Assembly: GCA_030704425.1 (NCBI GenBank)
Contig: JAPDHM010000002.1
Span: forward strand, 868,001 to 932,000
From: Rhodobacteraceae bacterium IMCC1909
GTDB lineage: Bacteria; Pseudomonadota; Alphaproteobacteria; Rhodobacterales; Rhodobacteraceae
Reading direction: 5' to 3'
DNA: 64,000 nt
The notes below the pieces were generated by a model that was not told the origin of the DNA, made no database searches, and saw nothing but the letters and a program-made list of their open reading frames with translations. The position numbers and the translations under genes are program-made. Every line of letters starts with the position of its first letter. The first letter of the stretch is position 1. This document shows, in pieces, positions 7,343 to 19,360 of this stretch.

Positions 7343-8588
7343 TCTCGCGGCGCGGCGTGCCGCAGTTTTGGGGCCAAATGTGCCTACTTTTTATGAAACC
7401 CCAGTGCATTTGGTCAAAGGTGACGGTGTTTGGGTGTGGGATGCAGACGGGCGTAAATACCTCGATTGTTATAACAACGTGCCGCATGTCGGCCACTGTC
7501 ATCCCCATGTCGTCTCAGCCATCGCCGCACAGGCCGCACAGCTGAACACCCATACCCGCTATTTGCACGCGGGAATTGTGGAGTATTGCGAGCGGCTCAC
7601 CGCCAAATTTCAAACGCAATTGGATCAGGTCATCATGGTGTGCAGCGGATCAGAGGCCAATGACATTGCCCTGCGCATGGCCCAAGCTGTGACCGGGAAA
7701 ACTGGCATCATCGCCACAGATAATACCTACCACGGCAATACGATGGCCGTGTCACAGCTCTCGTCGCGCAAGCCCCCCATCGGCGGCTATGCCGACCATA
7801 TCCGCCGTATCCCTGCGCCAGACACCCTGCGCCCGGTTGGTGGTACTGCCGACGATCAGGCCGCGGCTTTTGCACGGGAGCTGCAAACTGCCATTGATGA
7901 TCTTGAGGCCTCAGGCCACGGGTTTTCGGGTTTTCTATTTTGCCCAACCTTCGCCAATGAAGGCCTGCCAGATTTGCCGCAGAATTTTATGAAGCCCGCC
8001 GAGCAAGTGGTCAAAGCCGCCGGAGGGCTGTTAATCGCAGATGAGGTTCAGCCCGGGTTTGGCAGAGGCGGCGAGACGTGGTGGGGCCATGAATGGCTTG
8101 GTATATCACCTGATGTTGTGACATTGGGCAAACCAATGGCCAATGGGCATCCAGTTGCAGCAGTGGTCGCACGCCGGGTAGTCATGGCTGAATTTCGCAA
8201 CGCCTTTGGCTATTTCAACACCTTTGGTGGCAATCCAGTAAGCTGCGCCGCGGCTGCGGCCACTTTGGACGTCATTGAACAGGACAATTTGGTAAATCAC
8301 GCCAAAAACGTCGGTGCTGTTTTTTTGCGCGAGCTGCACTCTATTGACCACCCCAGCATCGCCAGCCGGCGCGGACGTGGTTTGTTTTTCGCTTTGGAAT
8401 TGGAAACGGATGGTGCTGCAGATGAATCCTTGGCCGCCCATGTCGTCGAATATGCACGCAATCATGGCCTGTTGATGGGACGCTCGGGGCGCAATCGCAA
8501 TATTTTGAAACTGCGCCCGCCCATGCCCTTTTCCAATGAGAATGTTGCCATGGCCTGTGACATCCTACAGGCCGCCTTCAAAGCATGA
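7332..8588 (+). CDS. Class III PLP-dependent aminotransferase, phospho-lyase-like (AGXT2L/PHYKPL type)
   Basis: A 418-residue fold-type I PLP enzyme. The phrases VCSGSEANDIALRMAQ, NTYHGNT and LIADEVQPGFGRGG match class III enzymes, and the lysine in VTLGKPMANGHP is the expected PLP-binding residue. The region PHVGHCHPHVVSA resembles the subgroup of phosphoethanolamine and 5-phosphohydroxylysine phospho-lyases. It overlaps the next gene, a hydroxylysine-kinase-like phosphotransferase, by ATGA. Kinase plus phospho-lyase is how animals degrade hydroxylysine, so this pair may degrade a hydroxylated amine. An ordinary omega-transaminase cannot be excluded from sequence. Confidence 0.85.
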   Translation: MSSDLAARRAAVLGPNVPTFYETPVHLVKGDGVWVWDADGRKYLDCYNNVPHVGHCHPHVVSAIAAQAAQLNTHTRYLHAGIVEYCERLTAKFQTQLDQVIMVCSGSEANDIALRMAQAVTGKTGIIATDNTYHGNTMAVSQLSSRKPPIGGYADHIRRIPAPDTLRPVGGTADDQAAAFARELQTAIDDLEASGHGFSGFLFCPTFANEGLPDLPQNFMKPAEQVVKAAGGLLIADEVQPGFGRGGETWWGHEWLGISPDVVTLGKPMANGHPVAAVVARRVVMAEFRNAFGYFNTFGGNPVSCAAAAATLDVIEQDNLVNHAKNVGAVFLRELHSIDHPSIASRRGRGLFFALELETDGAADESLAAHVVEYARNHGLLMGRSGRNRNILKLRPPMPFSNENVAMACDILQAAFKA

Positions 8589-9517
8589 ATAATCTTTCAG
8601 AAATCGCCGCCAAATGGGGCGCGAATGGTCAGATAGAGTTGATCGCCGAGCGGGAAAACGCAGTGTATAAGATCCTGCACGACGGCACACCGATGGCGCT
8701 GCGCCTGCATCGGGCGGGATATCAAAGTGAAGCGGCAATCTTGTCAGAATTGCGCTGGACGCTACGGCTGGCGGAGGCGGGTTTTGCCTGCCCCAAACCC
8801 CTCGCGCAGACGGATGGATCCTTATTGGCAAAGTTGGCCGATGGACGTTTTGTCTCTGTGATTACCTGGGTGGAGGGCGCGCCAATTGGGGCTATGGACA
8901 CCCCCGTTGATACGGATGTCACCGCCCATTGTGATCTTTATCACCAATTGGGCCGTCTCTTAGCTCAGCTGCATGAGACCAGCGATCGCATAAAAACCGA
9001 CGATCTCACACGCGCCGCCTGGGATCTGCCGGGCCTGCTGGGAAAATCCCCCTTTTGGGGTCGATTTTGGGACAATCCATCGCTGTCGGCCAGTGAAAAG
9101 AAGTTCATGGTCTATGCCCGACAGACCGCTCACGCCCATTTAAGCGCCATGAAGGGCGCGGATTTTGGCTTGATTCATGCGGATGCCTTGCAAGAAAATG
9201 TCTTTCAAACAAAGTCAGGGCTGACGCTGATTGATTTTGACGATGCGGGATTTGGCTATCGCGGTTACGACCTTGGGGTCTGTCTGTCGCAACATTACGC
9301 CGCAGGGCATTTGAACGATCTGATCGCCGCCGTTGCAGAGGGCTATGGAACGCTCCGCAAAGCCCCATCGATAGATGATATCAAATTTTTCCTTATGTTG
9401 CGTGGGCTTGCCTCTTGCGGATGGGTGATTGCGCGGCAGCCGAAGAAAAACCCTGTCCAAAGGCGCTATGCAGAACGCGCGCTGCATTTGGCACATCAAT
9501 GGCTGACAACCACTTAA
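8585..9517 (+). CDS. Aminoglycoside-phosphotransferase-fold small-molecule kinase (hydroxylysine kinase-like)
   Basis: A 310-residue APH/choline-kinase-fold protein. An N-lobe with ENAVYKILHDGTPMALRLHR supplies the nucleotide-binding strands. The Brenner catalytic motif appears as LIHADALQENVF (H-x-D-x5-N) and the metal-binding motif as LIDFDDAGFGYRGYDLG. The start overlaps the preceding aminotransferase stop by ATGA, a strong sign of translational coupling. Its likely role is to phosphorylate a hydroxyl-bearing amine such as hydroxylysine or ethanolamine for the neighbouring phospho-lyase; that substrate is inferred from the pairing. A homoserine or choline kinase-like activity is an alternative. 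Confidence 0.8.
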   Translation: MNNLSEIAAKWGANGQIELIAERENAVYKILHDGTPMALRLHRAGYQSEAAILSELRWTLRLAEAGFACPKPLAQTDGSLLAKLADGRFVSVITWVEGAPIGAMDTPVDTDVTAHCDLYHQLGRLLAQLHETSDRIKTDDLTRAAWDLPGLLGKSPFWGRFWDNPSLSASEKKFMVYARQTAHAHLSAMKGADFGLIHADALQENVFQTKSGLTLIDFDDAGFGYRGYDLGVCLSQHYAAGHLNDLIAAVAEGYGTLRKAPSIDDIKFFLMLRGLASCGWVIARQPKKNPVQRRYAERALHLAHQWLTTT

Positions 9518-10806
9518 ACGATGACGCTTTGCGGGTTTTGACGTCCAACTTCAAACACCCGTCTGTAGCGCGCAATTTCATCTTCTGGACCCATCGCCTT
9601 GTTGGGATTGTCGGACAATTTGACCGTGGGTTTGCCATTGGCTGACGCGGCTTTGCAGACCAAAGAGAAGGGCTTCAACCCATCATTTGGCACCAAACCA
9701 CGAAAATCATTGGTCAGCAGCGTGCCCCAACCAAAAGAGACTCTGACCCGTCCAGCGAACAATCGATGCAGCTCGGCGATCTTCTCCACGTCCAAACCAT
9801 CAGAAAAAATCAGCAGTTTTTGACTGGGATCTTCATTGCGGCTTTTCCACCATTTAATCGCATGTTCTGCCCCTTGAATTGGATCTCCAGAATCGATGCG
9901 CATGCCCGTCCATGTGGCCAGCCAATCAGGCGCATTGTCTAAAAACCCGTCTGTGCCATAGGTATCTGGCAAGATGATCCGCAGGTTTCCATCGTGCTCC
10001 TCATGCCAATCAGATAGAACGTCATAGGGGGCCTGGCGCAAGGCTTGATCATCGGAGGCCAGCGCAGAATAGATCATAGGCAACTCATGCGCGTTGGTCC
10101 CAATCGCCGCCAAGTCCCGATTTTTCGCAATCAAACAATTGGATGTACCAATAAATTTGTCTCCCAATCCTTCAGTCATGGCCTGCACAGCCCAATCTTG
10201 CCATAAAAAGGAATGTCGTCTGCGCGTGCCAAAATCCGCAAGGCGCAAGTCCTCAATGTCGCGCAGTGTCTCAATTTTTTCCCAGAGCTTGGCCATGGCC
10301 CGCGCATAGAGAATTTGAAGCTCAAAGCGGCGCATGTCACGCAGCACCGCGCGGCCGCGCAGCTCCATAAGAACCGCCAAAGCAGGAATTTCCCACAACA
10401 TCACCTCGGGCCAACTGCCTTGAAACGTCAGCTCATATTGCCCATCACGTTTCTCAAGGTGATAGTCAGGCAATCTAAGCGCCTCGAACCAATCCATAAA
10501 CTCGGGCGTAAACATCTGGCGTTTGCCATAGAATGTATTTCCGCGCATCCATGTGCTTTCGCCACGCGACAGGGACAAAGAGCGTACATGATCCAACTGT
10601 TCGCGCAGCTCTCCCTCATCAATCAATTCTGCTAAGCGAATATCGCTTGACCGATTGATCAAACTAAAGGTCACCTCCGTTTTTGGGTGATTGCGGAGCA
10701 CCGATTGGCACATCAACAATTTATAGAAATCATTGTCGATTAACGACCGCACGATAGGGTCGATTTTCCATTTGTGATTCCACACTCGGGTGGCAATATC
10801 TACCAT
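9514..10806 (-). CDS. pncB: Nicotinate phosphoribosyltransferase
   Basis: A 430-residue enzyme that converts nicotinate and PRPP to nicotinate mononucleotide in NAD salvage. The amino-terminal phrase LIDNDFYKLLMCQSVLRNHP, the block FGTRRRHSFLWQDW with FIGTSNCLIA after it, and IDSGDP are typical of PncB. Length fits the family. The ATG overlaps the stop of pncA by one base (TAATG), so nicotinamidase and this enzyme are made from one message. Its 3' end overlaps the convergent kinase gene by four bases. Confidence 0.96.
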   Translation of the reverse strand: MVDIATRVWNHKWKIDPIVRSLIDNDFYKLLMCQSVLRNHPKTEVTFSLINRSSDIRLAELIDEGELREQLDHVRSLSLSRGESTWMRGNTFYGKRQMFTPEFMDWFEALRLPDYHLEKRDGQYELTFQGSWPEVMLWEIPALAVLMELRGRAVLRDMRRFELQILYARAMAKLWEKIETLRDIEDLRLADFGTRRRHSFLWQDWAVQAMTEGLGDKFIGTSNCLIAKNRDLAAIGTNAHELPMIYSALASDDQALRQAPYDVLSDWHEEHDGNLRIILPDTYGTDGFLDNAPDWLATWTGMRIDSGDPIQGAEHAIKWWKSRNEDPSQKLLIFSDGLDVEKIAELHRLFAGRVRVSFGWGTLLTNDFRGLVPNDGLKPFSLVCKAASANGKPTVKLSDNPNKAMGPEDEIARYRRVFEVGRQNPQSVIV

Positions 10807-11396
10807 TACAAAAGGCTCACTTTCGCGGCCACCATGTCGCGCCGTGCTTGGTCCAGCGATCCGCCCATATCAATGGCGCGGCATAGGGCGGTGTCGACGC
10901 TGACCGCAAAGCCCAGCCGCGCCGCATCGAGCGCTGAATAAGCGACGCAATAATCCGTCGCCAATCCAACGAAGGTCACATCCCGAACCCCACGGGTCGT
11001 CAAATATCCTTCAAGCCCGGTCGCTGTGCTACGGTCGTTTTCAAAAAAAGCAGAATAACTGTCGATGCCTGGCCGATAGCCCTTGCGCAGAATCAAATCT
11101 GCCCGATCCGTGGCCAAATCTTTGTGAAAGGCTGCACCAAAACTGCCCTGCACGCAGTGATCTGGCCAAAGCACTTGGGGACCATAGGGCATTTCAATGC
11201 TGGAAAACACATCGGCCTTATGGGAGCTGGCAAAGGAGGAATGCCCCGCAGGGTGCCAATCTTGGGTGAGGATCACCGCGTCAAAATCAGCCATGCGGTT
11301 GTTAATTTGCGCCACAATCTCATCACCGCCGGCAACCGCCAAAGCGCCGCCCGGACAAAAGTCGTTTTGAACATCAACCACAATCAGAGCACGCAT
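10806..11396 (-). CDS. pncA: Nicotinamidase
   Basis: A 196-residue isochorismatase-fold amidase that deaminates nicotinamide to nicotinate, the substrate of the following pncB product. The catalytic aspartate is in VVDVQNDFCPGG, the metal-binding Asp and His in LTQDWHPAGHSSFAS, and the nucleophilic cysteine in FVGLATDYCVAYSALDA. The gene is first of a two-gene NAD salvage operon and is divergent from trhO across about 130 bases in which no regulatory site was recognised. Confidence 0.96.
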   Translation of the reverse strand: MRALIVVDVQNDFCPGGALAVAGGDEIVAQINNRMADFDAVILTQDWHPAGHSSFASSHKADVFSSIEMPYGPQVLWPDHCVQGSFGAAFHKDLATDRADLILRKGYRPGIDSYSAFFENDRSTATGLEGYLTTRGVRDVTFVGLATDYCVAYSALDAARLGFAVSVDTALCRAIDMGGSLDQARRDMVAAKVSLL

Positions 11397-11526
11397 TTGG
11401 ATCCCCCATCCAAGCTTCGCGCACAGAGGTAATGATCCGCGCCCATAAGGTCAATGTTATCAAAGCACCCATAAAGCACTAGCAGAGCTTTAGCTATGTA
11501 TCTTGCAGCAAAGACGACTTCAGATT

Positions 11527-12438
11527 ATGACGCAGATCATGTTTACAGTCTCCGCTCTTTATCACTTCACCCGCTTTGACGATCCGGGCGCTCTGCGCGC
11601 GCCGATGGTGTCGCTTTGTGAGCATGAGGGCATCAAAGGCACAATTCTGCTCGCCAAGGAGGGAATCAACGGCACAGTCGCAGGCCCGAAACAGGGGGTT
11701 GCACGTCTTTGGGCGCATATCGCCGCGCTGCCTGGCTGTTCGGACTTTGAACATAAAGAAAGCACAGCCAGCATCATGCCCTTCAAGCGCATGAAAGTCC
11801 GCTTGAAAAAAGAGATTGTCACAATGGGCCAACCCAATGTCGATCCGCGCGCGGGCACAGGCCACTATGTCGATCCCCATGAGTGGAACGCGCTAATTGC
11901 CGCTCCGGATGTCGCGGTGATTGATACGCGCAACGATTATGAGGTGGGCATCGGCACGTTTGAAGGGGCGATTGATCCCAAGACCAAAACCTTCCGTGAA
12001 TTTCCCCAGTGGTGGGCTGAAAACAAACATCGTTTTCACCACAAAAAGATCGCCATGTTTTGCACCGGCGGCATTCGTTGTGAAAAATCTACTAATTTTC
12101 TGCTCGGTGAAGGGGTTGAGGAGGTCTATCACCTCAAGGGTGGAATCTTAAAATACCTTGAAGAGATGCCGCAAGAAAAGAGCACCTGGCGCGGTGAATG
12201 TTTCGTCTTCGACAATCGCGTGTCCGTCGGTCACGGCTTGGTCGAGGGCAGTTTTGATCAATGCTATGCCTGCCGCAGACCGATCACAGAGTCGGATAAA
12301 AATCGTGTCGAATATATCAAAGGCGTGCAGTGCCACCAATGTGTAGACGAATATTCCGATGAGGACCGTGCACGTTTTGGTGAGCGCCAAAGGCAAATCG
12401 ACGCCGCCGCAAAATACGGCCGCCTCAATGAGATTTGA
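11527..12438 (+). CDS. trhO: tRNA uridine(34) hydroxylase TrhO (rhodanese-domain)
   Basis: A 303-residue protein that hydroxylates the wobble uridine of tRNA to ho5U. The amino-terminal acylphosphatase-like part contains YHFTRFDDPGALR and LLAKEGINGTVAG. The central rhodanese domain carries the active-site loop FCTGGIRCEKST, whose first cysteine is the catalytic one. Four cysteines in CYACRRP and CHQC form the carboxy-terminal zinc site. Translation probably begins at the ATG at 11527 or at 11539; an upstream TTG would add eight residues. The last 14 bases overlap the convergent oxidoreductase gene. Confidence 0.94.
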   Translation: MTQIMFTVSALYHFTRFDDPGALRAPMVSLCEHEGIKGTILLAKEGINGTVAGPKQGVARLWAHIAALPGCSDFEHKESTASIMPFKRMKVRLKKEIVTMGQPNVDPRAGTGHYVDPHEWNALIAAPDVAVIDTRNDYEVGIGTFEGAIDPKTKTFREFPQWWAENKHRFHHKKIAMFCTGGIRCEKSTNFLLGEGVEEVYHLKGGILKYLEEMPQEKSTWRGECFVFDNRVSVGHGLVEGSFDQCYACRRPITESDKNRVEYIKGVQCHQCVDEYSDEDRARFGERQRQIDAAAKYGRLNEI

Positions 12439-13795
12439 TCCAAACTCCAAGCCGCGCAAGATGCGGTGCATGGGCTTTGCCATTGGCTTCTGCCCGATCT
12501 GCGGCTTTTAACATCGCGTATAGACCGCGCACCGCCATCCACCGCAAAGGCTCACGCTCCCAAGCTCGAACCGCGCGGTTGACCCAAGGCAATTCGGTCA
12601 AAGCTGTAGGCTCTGATAGCACCAAGTCACGCAGCGTGCGCCCAGCGAGATTCGCCGAGGACAAACCGACCCCCACATATCCGCCCGCCCAACCAATCTT
12701 GGTTTCAGGATCCAAGCCAACAGTGGCGCACCAATCGCGTGGAACGCCCAAGACCCCCTCCCAAGCATGGGCCAAGGGAACATGGGCCACCGCAGGAAAC
12801 AAACGCGCAAGAATCCCCCGCAATTCTGAAATTGTGCCCGCGGTGGGTCGGCCATCGTGTTGAATTTTGGAATTCAAAAGATAGGGCAGCCCGCGGCCTC
12901 CAACCGCGATACGCCCATCTGCTGTGCGCTGGCAGTAGCAATAGGCATGCGCCATATCTCCAATCAGCTCCGCACCCGACCAACCGATGTCCCGCCACAG
13001 CTCTAAGGGCAAAGGTTCCGTCACAATTTGAGCGGAGTTGAGAGGCAGCCAATCCCGCTCATATCCGGGCAATTGGGCGCTATAGCCTTCGGTTGCTTTC
13101 AAGACCACCGCGCAGGCCACTCGGCCCTGATGGGTTATGACCTGACCTTTGGAAATTTCATGGGCCCGGGTCGCTTCGTAAATCGTAACTCCTAATCGCA
13201 CCACTGCATCAGCCAATCCGCGCACCAATTTGGCCGGCTGTACCCGTGCCACACCAGAGGTCACAAGCGCGCCCCTGGCGCTTGGAATGGCAATCCGTGT
13301 ACGCAATTGCGCTTCACTTTCAAGCCGGCTGCGATGATCACCCCAGTGGTGCAACCGCTTCAACTCAGGTGCAAGACGCTGAAATTGATACGCATTCATG
13401 GCAATGGCCAATTCCTGTGTGCGGTGGATATCAGCATTGATACCTTCCATCTCAGCCGCGGCAATGACCTCATCAACAGTTCCATGAAACGCCTCTACCA
13501 TGGCCTTGACCTGCTCGGCCGTACCGCTGCTCAGATATTTTTCATGCTCCCAAGCAAAATTACCCGACAGCCAGCCGCCATTTCGACCCGAGGCGCCAAA
13601 GCCCGCGAAATGCTCTTCAACAATAACAATGTTCAAAGATGGGTCGGCTTTTTTAAGATAATAGGCGGCCCAAAGCCCGGTATAGCCCGCCCCAATGATG
13701 CAAATATCAGAGCTTACAGAGCGGTCCAACGCCGGGCGCGGCTTTGGCAACCCGCCCAGCTCTTGATACCAAAAGGAAACGCCACCGCGTTGCAT
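12425..13795 (-). CDS. FAD-dependent oxidoreductase of the DAO family
   Basis: A 456-residue flavoprotein of the D-amino-acid-oxidase superfamily. The dinucleotide-binding motif CIIGAGYTGLWAAYYLKKA lies near residue 30, followed by GFGASGRNGGWLSG, typical of gamma-glutamylputrescine oxidase and related amine oxidases. The carboxy-terminal GWAGGYVGVGLSSANLAGR is the second FAD-contact motif. Such enzymes oxidise secondary or primary amines with release of hydrogen peroxide; the substrate is not deducible. A GTG four codons upstream (13807) is an alternative start; the ATG at 13795 has a better-spaced GGGG ahead of it. Confidence 0.83.
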   Translation of the reverse strand: MQRGGVSFWYQELGGLPKPRPALDRSVSSDICIIGAGYTGLWAAYYLKKADPSLNIVIVEEHFAGFGASGRNGGWLSGNFAWEHEKYLSSGTAEQVKAMVEAFHGTVDEVIAAAEMEGINADIHRTQELAIAMNAYQFQRLAPELKRLHHWGDHRSRLESEAQLRTRIAIPSARGALVTSGVARVQPAKLVRGLADAVVRLGVTIYEATRAHEISKGQVITHQGRVACAVVLKATEGYSAQLPGYERDWLPLNSAQIVTEPLPLELWRDIGWSGAELIGDMAHAYCYCQRTADGRIAVGGRGLPYLLNSKIQHDGRPTAGTISELRGILARLFPAVAHVPLAHAWEGVLGVPRDWCATVGLDPETKIGWAGGYVGVGLSSANLAGRTLRDLVLSEPTALTELPWVNRAVRAWEREPLRWMAVRGLYAMLKAADRAEANGKAHAPHLARLGVWIKSH

Positions 13796-13824
13796 TGCCC
13801 CATGCACCCCCTGTTTGGTCAGTT

Positions 13825-17007
<3,183 letters not shown>

Positions 17008-17011
<4 letters not shown>

Positions 17012-18114
17012 TGTAAATCCACTTTTGATTTCCCCTCAACCTCTGTCACCAAAAGATGCTGCGCCCTATCGCCAAGTTCTTCAAACAATTCAGGCCCTGT
17101 GCCACTCATCCAAGCCTGAGCACCCAGCGCGCAAATTTCGTCATAGAGCGCCGCTCTGCGGGCAGCATCCAAATGCGCTGCCACCTCATCCAAAAGTAAA
17201 ATTGGCGGCAGGCCGGTTTGTTCTTTCAGGGCACGACCGTTGGCAAGGATGAGCGAAATCAAAAGCGCCTTTTGCTCGCCGGTGGAGCTGTCTTTTGCTG
17301 GAACATCTTTTGCCGCAAAAACACCGAAAACATCATCGCGATGCGGACCGGCAAGGGTACGACCTGCGGCCAAATCGCGACTACGATAATCGGCCAGAAG
17401 TTCCGCGAGATCATCGCTATTGGCTGAAAATTCTATGTTTTCCGGATTAGTAAGGGTCAAATGCGCAGTTGGAAAGGCTGTTTCTGCCTGATCTTGCGCC
17501 GCGTGGATATACTCCAAAGCCTCCTCCCGAGCTTTTCGGATCTTCACGCCTGTAGCGGCTATTTGCCCCTCAATAGCCCGGTACCAATGGGCATCGGTCA
17601 CCTGGTTTTTCAACAGACGATTGCGCTCGCGCATGGCTTTTTCATAGATGAGCACCTGCTCACCGTGGTTTGGATCAAAAGAGAGCGTCGTGCGATCCAG
17701 AAACCGCCGGCGCCCCTCCGCGCCTTCAATCCAGAGACGGTCCATCGCAGGGATCAACCACAGGACACGGGCAATGCGCCCCAACATGACTTGAGTGGCC
17801 GCTTTGCCATCAATCCGCAACTGACGCGCCGTACCATTTTGCGACCAGGTTTCTATCTCATGCAGCCGATCTTGCGTGCGCAGAACAGCCGAGACCTTCC
17901 AGCCCAGCGCCTCGGGACGGCGGGTCATTTCTTCCGCACTCGACCGCCGCACACCGCGACCAGGCGAAAGCAAGGATATTGCCTCTAAAATATTGGTCTT
18001 GCCAGCCCCATTAGCGCCATAAATCGCCACAGGTCGCGGGTCACACTCGATCTGCACCACATGATGCGACCGAAAGTGCGAAAGGTTTAAAGATTCAACA
18101 GCAAGATTGGGCAT
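17008..18114 (-). CDS. recF: DNA replication and repair protein RecF
   Basis: A 368-residue SMC-like ATPase that loads RecA at gaps with RecO and RecR. Walker A is AIYGANGAGKTNILEAIS at the amino terminus, the signature motif STGEQKALLISLILANG and Walker B PPILLLDEVAAHLD are in the carboxy-terminal third. Length equals the family norm. It follows dnaN by 25 bases and is translationally coupled to the LysE gene. Confidence 0.97.
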
Positions 18115-18139
18115 CTGCGCCCTTCACATTCACGCCAGC

Positions 18140-19258
18140 TTAAACGCGCATGGGCATGACGACATAAATGGCCGATGTATCATTGCCCTCACGCATCAAG
18201 GTTGGGTCCCCTGATGTGTTGAATAAGAACACCGCATTTTCCCGATCAACCTGACTGGCAATTTCGAGCAGATATTTCGCGTTAAAGCCAATTTCCAATT
18301 TTTCATCACCATAGGCAACGGCCAATTCTTCTTCGGCAGCGCCACTGTCTGGTGCATTCACCGACAGGACCAAGCGATCTTCATCCAATGCCAGCTTCAC
18401 AGCTCGCGACCGCTCTGAGGACACTGTGGCCACGCGGTCAACTGCCTTGGCAAATTCGGTCGCATCCACTTCCAACTTGCGCGTATTGCCCGAAGGAATG
18501 ACGCGTGTGTAATCTGGGAAGGTGCCATCAATCACTTTTGAGATGAGCGTAACATTTGGCGTGGCGAAGCGCACTTTGGCTTCTGAGACTGAAACGGCAA
18601 TTTGCGCGTCATCGTCATCAAGCAATTTGCGCATTTCACCAACAGTTTTACGCGGCACAATAACGCCGGGCATATCTCCGGCATCTGTTGGCAGATCCGC
18701 ATCAATCCGCGCCAACCGGTGACCGTCGGTGGCGACACAGCGCAGCTTTTGACCCCCATCACCCTCAGCCACATGCATATAGACACCGTTCAAATAATAA
18801 CGAGTCTCTTCGGTGGAAATGGCAAATTTCGATTTATCAAAGAGCCGGCGCAAGGTCATCGCGGAAGCGGTGAAATTAGAGGTATATTCCGAGGTCGCCA
18901 TAACCGGGAAATCTTCCTTCGGCAGCGTCGTCAAAGAGAAATTTGACCGGCCAGCTTCCACGGTCAAACGGCCAGAGGCGCCGTCATCTGTCAAGGTCAC
19001 CAAAGCCCCATCTGGCAATTTACGCACAATCTCATGCAAGGTCACCGCGGATACCGTGCTGGCTCCTGCGCGCTCCACCATTGCTGTCACACGATCTACA
19101 ACCTCGATGTCCAAATCTGTCGCACGAAAAGACGCATGATCGCCGCTCGCCTCAATCAATACATTTGCCAAAATTGGAATTGTATTCCGACGCTCCACAA
19201 CAGACTGCGCTTGGGACACAGCCTTCAACAAAGTTGCGCGTTCAATAGACAGTTTCAT
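18140..19258 (-). CDS. dnaN: DNA polymerase III beta subunit (sliding clamp)
   Basis: A 372-residue clamp with three similar domains. The amino terminus MKLSIERATLLKAVSQAQSVVERRNTIPILANVLI and the last residues YVVMPMRV are typical; the carboxy-terminal MPMRV/MPMRL end is part of the clamp hydrophobic pocket region. The start ATG at 19258 is followed by normal clamp sequence with no extra residues. It lies 102 bases downstream of dnaA in the same direction; that spacer has one DnaA-box-like nonamer, TTTTCCACA at 19300-19308. Confidence 0.98.
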   Translation of the reverse strand: MKLSIERATLLKAVSQAQSVVERRNTIPILANVLIEASGDHASFRATDLDIEVVDRVTAMVERAGASTVSAVTLHEIVRKLPDGALVTLTDDGASGRLTVEAGRSNFSLTTLPKEDFPVMATSEYTSNFTASAMTLRRLFDKSKFAISTEETRYYLNGVYMHVAEGDGGQKLRCVATDGHRLARIDADLPTDAGDMPGVIVPRKTVGEMRKLLDDDDAQIAVSVSEAKVRFATPNVTLISKVIDGTFPDYTRVIPSGNTRKLEVDATEFAKAVDRVATVSSERSRAVKLALDEDRLVLSVNAPDSGAAEEELAVAYGDEKLEIGFNAKYLLEIASQVDRENAVFLFNTSGDPTLMREGNDTSAIYVVMPMRV

Positions 19259-19360
19259 TGCCGTTCTCCGTCACGTATTTGAAGACAAACCGTAAAGAGT
19301 TTTCCACAGGACACAAGAGTGTGTTAACGGGTTTTAACCCTTAATGGCTTTGAAAGGCTG

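Noticed and set aside
19311-19345. TTAA-rich segment after dnaN resembling a CtrA site
   Set aside because: The TTAA blocks are spaced by 6 or 3 bases, not the 7 of the CtrA consensus TTAA-N7-TTAA.
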